A stretch of DNA of 11,009 bases, from the NCBI GenBank assembly GCA_937922105.1, contig CAKZVN010000247.1, positions 1 through 11,009 of the forward strand, in the 5' to 3' direction. This document shows, piece after piece, positions 6,458 to 11,009 of the stretch. The position numbers were made by a program, and so were the translations under genes. This DNA is from an uncultured Litorilinea sp. (lineage in GTDB: Bacteria; Chloroflexota; Anaerolineae; Caldilineales; Caldilineaceae). Each line of letters starts with the position of its first letter. The stretch's first letter is position 1. The notes under the pieces are model-generated. The model saw only the letters and a list, made by a program, of their open reading frames with translations. It had not been told where the DNA came from and made no database searches.

Positions 6458-7281
6458 ACGCACGTGAGTTCGGTCCCATCCTGGTCAAGGGCGCAGGCGA
6501 TTTAGCCAGCGGGGTGGCGCTGCGACTCCACCGCGCCGGCTTTGCCGTGGTCATGACCGAACTGCCCTATCCGCTGACCGTGCGACGCATGGCGGCCTTT
6601 GCCCAGGCCATTTTTGACGGTGTCACCCAGGTGGAGGGGGTGGAAGCGCGTCGGTGCACCGCGGACGAGGTGAGCGTCGTCTTGGCGCGCGGCGTGATCC
6701 CGCTGGTGGTTGACCCCGCCGCCACCCTCGTCAAGCGCCTGCGCCCAGCAGTGTTGGTGGACGCCATCATGGCGAAACAGAACACCGGTACACGGCTGGA
6801 AGACGCACCGCTGGTTGTGGCATTGGGACCGGGCTTCACTGTCGGGGTGGACTGCCACGCGGTCATCGAAACCGACCGCGGTCATGAGTTGGGTCGCGTC
6901 CTGCGCCAGGGGAGCGCAGCGCCCGATACCGGGTTGCCGGGTGCGCTACCCGGGTTGCCGCCCACCGCCTCACGTGTCTTGCGCGCGCCCCAGGCGGGCT
7001 ATGTCACCCCGCACTGTGCCATCGGCGATACGGTCGCGGCTGGTACGCTGCTCGCCACGGTGGGGGAGGGCGAGGCTGCGCCGGCGCCGGTGCTGGCGCC
7101 CTTTGCCGGCGTGGTGCGCGGGTTGATCCATCCGAGCGTGCGTGTTGAGGCGGGCATGAAGATCGGTGATCTGGACCCGCGCGCCCGTCCCGCCTATTGT
7201 TTCACCGTATCCGACAAAGCCTTAGCCGTGGGGGGCGGCGTGCTCGAAGTTGTCTGTGCCTATTTCCTGCGCGGCGCTTAA
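6454..7281 (+). CDS. yqeB: EF2563/YqeB-family selenium-dependent molybdenum hydroxylase system protein
   Basis: A 275-residue protein matching the YqeB/EF2563 family, found with molybdenum hydroxylases (xanthine dehydrogenase-like enzymes) and thought to help their cofactor maturation; its biochemical role is not established. The N-terminal half begins with a Rossmann-like LVKGAGDLASGVA (10-22) and contains TELPYPLTVRR and ALGPGFTVGVDCHAVIET. The C-terminal part (~165-245) looks like a biotinyl/lipoyl-type beta barrel, with RAPQAGYV, IGDTV, GTLLATVGE and APFAGVVRGL. A Gly/Leu/Pro linker (GLPGALPGLPP) joins the halves. The ATG overlaps the previous stop codon as ATGA, and there is no good ribosome site, so translation is probably coupled to the ATPase regulator gene. 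No xdh, selD or molybdenum-hydroxylase subunit is in the window, so the client is not visible. The symbol follows the family name only. Confidence 0.8.
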   Translation: MNAREFGPILVKGAGDLASGVALRLHRAGFAVVMTELPYPLTVRRMAAFAQAIFDGVTQVEGVEARRCTADEVSVVLARGVIPLVVDPAATLVKRLRPAVLVDAIMAKQNTGTRLEDAPLVVALGPGFTVGVDCHAVIETDRGHELGRVLRQGSAAPDTGLPGALPGLPPTASRVLRAPQAGYVTPHCAIGDTVAAGTLLATVGEGEAAPAPVLAPFAGVVRGLIHPSVRVEAGMKIGDLDPRARPAYCFTVSDKALAVGGGVLEVVCAYFLRGA

Positions 7282-7330
7282 CTCCCGGCCCGCGTTACTC
7301 GTCCACACATCCTAGAAAACCAACCGCGCC

Positions 7331-8113
7331 ATGAGCAGCCTAACTCTTTTCCCGATTCGTGATTTTCCCCTCATTCAACCCGGTGACGACCTAGCCGCAC
7401 TCATCGCGCAGGGTTTGGCTGCGCAGGGTGACGCGCTCCAACCCGGTGATATTCTTGTGCTGGCCCAAAAGATTGTGAGCAAGGCCGAAGGGCGTTTGGT
7501 GCGACTGGACACGGTGACCCCCTCTCCGCAAGCCCAGGAATTGGCTGCGTTGGTGGGCAAAGAGCCGCGCCACGTGCAAGTGATCTTGGATGACAGCCGC
7601 GCCATTGTGCGCGCCCGCCGTGGGCTGTTGGTGGTGGAGCAGCGGGCCGGATGGGTGTGCGCCAACGCAGGCGTGGACCGCAGCAACATCGCGCAGGAAC
7701 AGGCGGACGGTGAGCCGCACGGGGAGACGTTGGCCCTGTTGCCTGAGGATGCGGATGCCAGCGCCGCGCGGCTGCGCGCGCGGCTCGCTGAACTCACGGG
7801 GGTAGCCCCCGCGGTGATCATCAACGACAGCCACGGGCGCGCCTGGCGCATCGGCACGGTGGGGGTTTGCATCGGCTGCGCCGGCTTGCCGCCGGTCTGG
7901 AATCAGCGCGGGCTGCGCGATCTCTTCGGCTATGAACTGATGAGCAGCGAAGAGTGCATTGCCGACGAGTTGGCTGCGGCTGCCAGCTTGATCATGGGAC
8001 AGAGCAACGAGGGGCGTCCCGTGGTGGTGGTGCGCGGCTACCGCTTGCCGCCTGCGCCGCCTGCGCCCGCGGTCACCATCCAGCGCGCCGCTGCGATGGA
8101 CGCTTTCCGCTGA
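7331..8113 (+). CDS. cofE: CofE-like coenzyme F420-0:L-glutamate ligase
   Basis: A 260-residue protein of the F420-0:gamma-glutamyl ligase family, which adds L-glutamate to F420-0 using GTP in the final steps of coenzyme F420 biosynthesis. Family motifs are PGDILVLAQKIVSKAEGR (38-55), VCANAGVDRSN (109-119), LLPEDADASAARLR, NDSHGRAWRIGTVGV (165-179, where most members have S/T-D-x-F-G-R-P-W), DLFGYEL and ADELAAAASLIMGQSNEG. The length fits the stand-alone archaeal-type CofE rather than the longer mycobacterial FbiB fusion. The start ATG has no evident ribosome binding site, and 49 nt separate it from the yqeB-like gene; it is probably in the same transcript. No cofC, cofD or fbiC lies in the window. 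The His for Phe change near the DSHGR motif is a small departure, and a related amide ligase role cannot be excluded. Confidence 0.85.
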   Translation: MSSLTLFPIRDFPLIQPGDDLAALIAQGLAAQGDALQPGDILVLAQKIVSKAEGRLVRLDTVTPSPQAQELAALVGKEPRHVQVILDDSRAIVRARRGLLVVEQRAGWVCANAGVDRSNIAQEQADGEPHGETLALLPEDADASAARLRARLAELTGVAPAVIINDSHGRAWRIGTVGVCIGCAGLPPVWNQRGLRDLFGYELMSSEECIADELAAAASLIMGQSNEGRPVVVVRGYRLPPAPPAPAVTIQRAAAMDAFR

Positions 8114-8151
8114 GACGCATCGGAGTCGCACTGTCGCCGCGCGATTCATGC

Positions 8152-8180
8152 TTGAGTTTTGCAAACAGATGTGCTATCCT
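8152..8180 (+). promoter_or_regulatory. Predicted promoter with extended -10 for rsfS
   Basis: TTGAGT (8152-8157) and TATCCT (8175-8180) are 17 nt apart, and TGC directly before the -10 makes an extended -10 (TGn). Transcription would start near 8187. The resulting leader of about 110 nt holds a perfect 6-bp stem, CCGGCG (8218-8223) with CGCCGG (8232-8237), and ends with the ribosome site at 8287-8294. This is the main content of the 185-nt non-coding stretch after cofE. Confidence 0.55.
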
Positions 8181-8286
8181 TACTGATCACGCGGCGGCTT
8201 GTTCATCATGAAGTGCACCGGCGACAGGAACCGCCGGGACGCCGCGATTCGTTTTCGGTAGGGGTTGGATCGAGCAGCGTTTAAGC

Positions 8287-8294
8287 AAGGAGGG
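8287..8294 (+). promoter_or_regulatory. Ribosome binding site that decides the rsfS start
   Basis: AAGGAGGG is nearly the full Shine-Dalgarno consensus. It is 35 nt from the first ordinary start codon in frame (GTG 8329), far too distant, but its GGAGG core is 5 nt before the in-frame CTG at 8299. It therefore points to CTG as the initiation codon. Confidence 0.7.
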
Positions 8295-8298
8295 ACTT

Positions 8299-8652
8299 CT
8301 GGATAGCCACGCACTCGCGCATCAGGTCGTGGACCTGATCGAGGAAAAACAAGCCACGGACATTGTCCTGCTGGACATTCATGAGCAGACATCCATCGCC
8401 GACTATTTCGTGATCGCCACGGTGGACAACGAGCGCCAAGCCAAAGCCATCGAAGATGAATTGTTGGAGACCCTGCGCATCGAGCAAAACATTCGCCCTC
8501 TGGGTATCGAGGGGGCGGAGAATCGCACGGGCGGCTGGGTTTTATTGGATTATGGGGACGTGATTGTCCATCTCTTCACCGAGGAAGCACGTGACTATTA
8601 CCGGCTGGAAGAGCTTTGGAACAAGGCCCCGGTGGTGGTCAAGGTACTTTAG
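8299..8652 (+). CDS. rsfS: Ribosome silencing factor RsfS (Iojap/DUF143), probable CTG start
   Basis: RsfS binds uL14 on the 50S subunit and blocks joining with 30S, lowering translation in starvation or stationary phase. The 117-residue product shows the family core: DIVLLDI, TSIADYFVIAT, the helix with NERQAKAIEDEL, PLGIEGAENRTGGWVLLDYGDVIVHLF and the YYRLEELW end. If it started at GTG 8329 it would lack the first ten residues; from CTG 8299 the N-terminus (LDSHALAHQVVDLIEE) aligns without gaps to the E. coli N-terminus as I recall it. No ATG, GTG or TTG exists in frame between the upstream stop (8209-8211) and 8329, and a near-perfect ribosome site lies 5 nt before the CTG. A point change in an original ATG, or a sequencing error, is the alternative. 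It is transcribed from its own predicted promoter and ends before a terminator at 8725-8748. Confidence 0.88.
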   Translation: MDSHALAHQVVDLIEEKQATDIVLLDIHEQTSIADYFVIATVDNERQAKAIEDELLETLRIEQNIRPLGIEGAENRTGGWVLLDYGDVIVHLFTEEARDYYRLEELWNKAPVVVKVL

Positions 8653-8724
8653 GGCGATTTGAATCGTCTCCCTCGTTTATTGCGCGTAGTGCGCAGCTGA
8701 CAAGCAAGGCATTGGCAACCGCTT

Positions 8725-8756
8725 CAGGGGCGAGTTGGTTCGCCCCTGTTTGCGTT
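8725..8756 (+). terminator. Intrinsic terminator of rsfS
   Basis: CAGGGGCGA (8725-8733) pairs with TCGCCCCTG (8740-8748) as a perfect 9-bp GC-rich stem with a GTTGGT loop, followed by TTTGCGTT. It lies 72 nt after the rsfS stop and just before the 3' end of the convergent rpe gene. On the minus strand the tail is not U-rich, so it probably works only for rsfS. Confidence 0.75.
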
Positions 8757-8781
8757 GACCGAGCGGTGTTTGTCCGTCTTC

Positions 8782-9477
8782 CTATACCTCTTGATAGCGC
8801 GCGCGGCTTGCAGCCTCACGCAGCGCAGCGATATTTTCGCCCGGCGTGGCGCGGCTATTGTAGACCGCGCTGCCGACGACAATGACGTTGGCTCCGGCGC
8901 GCACCACATCGTCAATGTTGTGCACATCCACCCCGCCGTCTACCTCCAGGTCGCACAGCGGGTTGAGATCGTCCAGCAAGTGGCGCATGCGGCGCAACTT
9001 GTTGGTGCTAGTCTCGATAAAGCGCTGGGCGCCGAAGCCGGGGTTGACGCTCATCACCAGGATCATGTCCACAAAGGGGACGATCTCGCGCGCGGCCTCC
9101 AACGGTGTTGCCGGGTTGAGGGCTACACCACAGCGACAGCCTAGCTCCGCGATCATTTGCACCGTGCGGTGCAGGTGGCGGCACGCCTCGGCGTGAACGG
9201 TGATCAGGGTTGCACCGGCGTGGGCATAGTCGGCCAAGTAGCGCTCCGGTTCTTCGATCATCAAATGCACATCCAACGGCAAAGCGGTCGCCGCGCGGAT
9301 ACGCTCGATAACCATCGGCCCGAAGGAGAGATTCGGCACAAAGCGCCCGTCCATGACGTCCAAGTGCAAATAGTCGGCGCCGCCCTGCTCGGCGGCTTGC
9401 GCCACCTGGGCCAGGTGACCGAAGTCCGCGGTCAAAATGGAGGGGGCAATCTTAATGGGCAATTGGCTGTGAAACAT
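8782..9477 (-). CDS. rpe: Ribulose-phosphate 3-epimerase
   Basis: This is a 231-residue TIM-barrel enzyme that interconverts D-ribulose 5-phosphate and D-xylulose 5-phosphate in the pentose phosphate and Calvin pathways, in the cytoplasm. The family motifs are all present: IAPSILTADFGHL (10-22), LHLDVMDGRFVPNLSFGP (37-54), DVHLMIEEP (69-77), VHAEA, ALNPATPL, MSVNPGFGAQ (142-151), EVDGGV (178-183) and VVGSAVYN. The metal ligands H38, D40, H71 and D180, including both catalytic Asp residues, are intact. The start at 9477 is chosen over an in-frame start at 9549 because GAGGG (9485-9489) lies 7 nt upstream and the N-terminus then has family length; the extra 24 residues of the longer form have no family counterpart. 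It is convergent with rsfS and follows the hydrolase gene by 143 nt on the same strand. Confidence 0.95.
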   Translation of the reverse strand: MFHSQLPIKIAPSILTADFGHLAQVAQAAEQGGADYLHLDVMDGRFVPNLSFGPMVIERIRAATALPLDVHLMIEEPERYLADYAHAGATLITVHAEACRHLHRTVQMIAELGCRCGVALNPATPLEAAREIVPFVDMILVMSVNPGFGAQRFIETSTNKLRRMRHLLDDLNPLCDLEVDGGVDVHNIDDVVRAGANVIVVGSAVYNSRATPGENIAALREAASRARYQEV

Positions 9478-9553
9478 GATGCAACCCTCTAGGCTATGCG
9501 CATTGCGGGCCGCGGCATCGCGTGATCGTCGCGGCAGGGAGTGGGTCAATTAC

Positions 9554-9572
9554 CTCCGGCGCCTTTCCGGAG
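9554..9572 (-). other. Small hairpin in the spacer between the hydrolase and rpe
   Basis: CTCCGG (9554-9559) and CCGGAG (9567-9572) form a 6-bp perfect stem with a 7-nt loop inside the 143-nt spacer. There is no U-run after it on the minus strand, so termination is doubtful; it may attenuate or process the transcript before rpe. I see no convincing promoter for rpe in the rest of the spacer. Confidence 0.3.
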
Positions 9573-9620
9573 ACGCGTCGCTACCGGGAAGAACAGCACG
9601 TTTGGTGTATCAGGAGCGAA

Positions 9621-10430
9621 TCAGTCACGCGGCGAAGGGCCGTCGCCACGCCGTGTCAGAAAATCGCGCAACAGGCCGCCCACCACACGGGTGCGGCGGA
9701 AGAGGAGCGCATGTCCCTGGTCGGGCACAAGGTGTAACTCGCTGTCGGGCAGAACAGCGTGCATCTGCTGTGCCAGGCCTGCGGGGAAGATTTCGTCCTC
9801 CGCGCCGTGAATCAGACAGACAGGTAGTGTCCATTGCGCCAAACGTGCCAGGGGCAGGTCCAGCGTAGTGTGTGGCGTCAGGGCGCGAAAGGCCGGCAGC
9901 AACGTCCCCTCAAAGTAGCCTGCGCCCTGGTACTCGTCATGCAGACGGGCCGTGGACTCCAGCCAGGTTGCGCCGGCGCGAAAGCTCTCCGGGCGCAAAT
10001 CCGGCTCGATGCCGGTGGTTGCCGGGTTGACGCTATAGGTGCTGCTGACCAGCGTCAATGTCGCCGGGTGGGCGAGGCCGTCCTCCAACAGCCAGGCCGC
10101 GAGCATCCCGCCCGCGCTGCATCCAGCAAGATGGATTTGGGTTAACCCCAGCGCGGTCAAGAGCGCCGCGATCTCAACAGCCATTGCACGATGCTCAAAC
10201 CCAGGCGGGTGACCGCGCGACTTGCCGTGACCCGGCAAGTCGGGCACGATCACCCGATAGCCGGCGCGCAGGTCATCGGCAATCGCTCCCCACGCCATGC
10301 GCCCCGTGCTCATGAAGTTGTGCAGCAGCACGACGGTGGGCACTTGCTCGCGTGCCGCGCCTGCGGGCGCCGCGTCGGGTCCGTAGTCGCGATAATAGAG
10401 GGTGCCCCAATGTCCGACAAACTCAGGCAT
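9621..10430 (-). CDS. Alpha/beta hydrolase fold protein
   Basis: This 269-residue enzyme has the alpha/beta hydrolase layout. An oxyanion-type HNF turn follows the first core strand (VVLLHNF, 33-39), then comes VIVPDLPGHGKSRG (60-73), and the nucleophile elbow is GCSAG (103-107) with Ser105. The acid is Asp212 in HGAEDEIFP, and the base is His240 in PDQGHALLF. The triad is complete, so it should be an active esterase, lipase-like or C-C hydrolase; the substrate cannot be read from the sequence. No signal peptide is present, so it is cytoplasmic. The ATG at 10430 lies inside the end of the upstream protease gene, which overlaps it by 8 nt (ATGCCTGA). There is no strong ribosome site, so translation is probably coupled to that gene. 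Confidence 0.85.
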   Translation of the reverse strand: MPEFVGHWGTLYYRDYGPDAAPAGAAREQVPTVVLLHNFMSTGRMAWGAIADDLRAGYRVIVPDLPGHGKSRGHPPGFEHRAMAVEIAALLTALGLTQIHLAGCSAGGMLAAWLLEDGLAHPATLTLVSSTYSVNPATTGIEPDLRPESFRAGATWLESTARLHDEYQGAGYFEGTLLPAFRALTPHTTLDLPLARLAQWTLPVCLIHGAEDEIFPAGLAQQMHAVLPDSELHLVPDQGHALLFRRTRVVGGLLRDFLTRRGDGPSPRD

Positions 10431-11009
10431 CGGCAGCGCTGCGCTCGCCGGGTTTGTCGCTGCTAGGCGTACTATCGCCTGACCGTGGCGGCTCTGCGAT
10501 CGGCGGCGTTACCGCAGGCTGCTCGCCGGCTAAGGAGTCCGGTTTGTGGCCCGCAGCCATAGCGGCGCCCATGACCTGGAAGACCTCGTTCATATCCTCC
10601 AGCGTGATCAGCCCCAAGAACTGGGAACCGCGCTTGGCGGCAACCACGCGCGACCCGGCGGCAGCCATGCGCTCCCAAGCCTCGGCTAGCGTATCCGAGG
10701 GCGCCACCACCGGCACTTTGTCCGCCGGGGTCATGAAGTCTACAATGCGTGCCTCCGGCCCGGCGTCGCGCAGCCCCTGGATCAATTGCGGGCGCGTCAA
10801 AACGCCGATAAATTTGCCGCTCAAATCCAGCACCGGATAGTCGGTCTGGTACGAGTTCATGATCAAATCCACGGCCCGGCTCAGGCGCTCCGACGAATAG
10901 AGATTGACCGCGTTGTGGGTCAAGCCCTGCTCGACAGTGACATATTTGAGCACCGCGCGGCTCTCCACCGCCTCGCGCTCGGCCCCACCGCCCACATAGA
11001 CGAAGAAGG
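10423..11009 (-). CDS. C-terminal part of a CBS-domain protein, probably an M50 site-2 protease (cut by the window edge)
   Basis: The frame stays open to the last base, so the N-terminus lies outside the window; 194 residues are visible. It opens with FFVYVGGGAEREAVESRAVL, typical of the end of the last membrane helix and the linker in CBS-containing M50 (site-2 type) intramembrane metalloproteases. Two CBS repeats follow. The first contains VTVEQGLT, DYPVLDLSGKFIGVLTR and QLIQGL; the second contains VVDFMTPADKVPVVAP, TLAEAWERM and FLGLITLEDMNEVF. A Pro/Ser/Asp-rich tail ends the protein. CBS pairs usually bind adenine nucleotides and control the attached domain. The HExxH active site would be upstream and cannot be seen, so the protease assignment rests on the linker. 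An internal GTG at 10995 is not a plausible start. The stop overlaps the hydrolase ATG. Confidence 0.75.
   Translation of the reverse strand, partial: FFVYVGGGAEREAVESRAVLKYVTVEQGLTHNAVNLYSSERLSRAVDLIMNSYQTDYPVLDLSGKFIGVLTRPQLIQGLRDAGPEARIVDFMTPADKVPVVAPSDTLAEAWERMAAAGSRVVAAKRGSQFLGLITLEDMNEVFQVMGAAMAAGHKPDSLAGEQPAVTPPIAEPPRSGDSTPSSDKPGERSAADA

Noticed and set aside
7391..8164. 257-codon minus-strand frame opposite cofE
   Set aside because: It is antisense to strong CofE motifs and has no recognisable domain.
9478..9549. Longer N-terminus for ribulose-phosphate 3-epimerase
   Set aside because: The extra 24 residues are not part of the family, and GAGGG lies 7 nt before the ATG at 9477.
1..11009. 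Search for CRISPR arrays, transposase genes, tRNA genes and phage genes
   Set aside because: No regularly spaced direct repeats, transposase motifs, cloverleaf sequences or phage proteins were seen; the window reads as chromosomal operons.

Overview
The window is GC-rich bacterial DNA, densely packed with genes and without any tRNA, rRNA, insertion sequence or CRISPR array that I can see. The gene content and protein style suggest a Chloroflexota bacterium (Roseiflexus/Oscillochloris-like): a CofE-type F420 ligase, a YqeB/EF2563 molybdenum-hydroxylase accessory protein, an M50 protease with CBS domains, Arg/Glu-rich small proteins and large multidomain ATPases. That assignment is an inference from gene content, not a proof.

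Left part (1-1805). A hairpin terminator or leader precedes an RraA-family gene (141-875, +). It is followed by two strong hairpins and two short genes on the minus strand (1034-1231 and 1344-1568). Each short gene has a good ribosome binding site exactly 8 nt from its ATG, and the two proteins look distantly related. An AT-rich spacer (about 1583-1745) with TGTG/CACA-type repeats and candidate promoters in both directions separates them from the next, divergent gene.

Centre (1806-6457). This is the most interesting part. A 1069-residue protein has the full long RelA/SpoT (Rel) domain order: HD, synthetase, TGS, helical, zinc-finger/RIS and ACT. Its hydrolase and synthetase active sites have lost every catalytic motif I could align, while the regulatory TGS, zinc-finger and ACT parts are well kept. 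A complete P-loop STAND/AAA-type ATPase with a winged-helix tail is fused to its C-terminus. Directly downstream lies a second ATPase of the same general type with an intact Walker A, an altered Walker B and a C-terminal OmpR/PhoB-type DNA-binding domain. Together they look like a starvation- or ribosome-sensing signal module that ends in a transcription factor; this function is inferred.

The second ATPase gene overlaps the next gene by ATGA, so it is probably translationally coupled to a yqeB-like gene (6454-7281), which is followed by a CofE-like ligase (7331-8113). A likely separate promoter with an extended -10 then drives rsfS (ribosome silencing factor), which appears to start at a CTG codon (8299), and an intrinsic terminator follows it.

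Right part (8782-11009, minus strand). Reading leftward from the window end, there is the C-terminal end of an M50 site-2-protease/CBS protein (cut by the window edge), an alpha/beta hydrolase overlapping it by 8 nt, and ribulose-phosphate 3-epimerase (rpe). rpe converges on rsfS.
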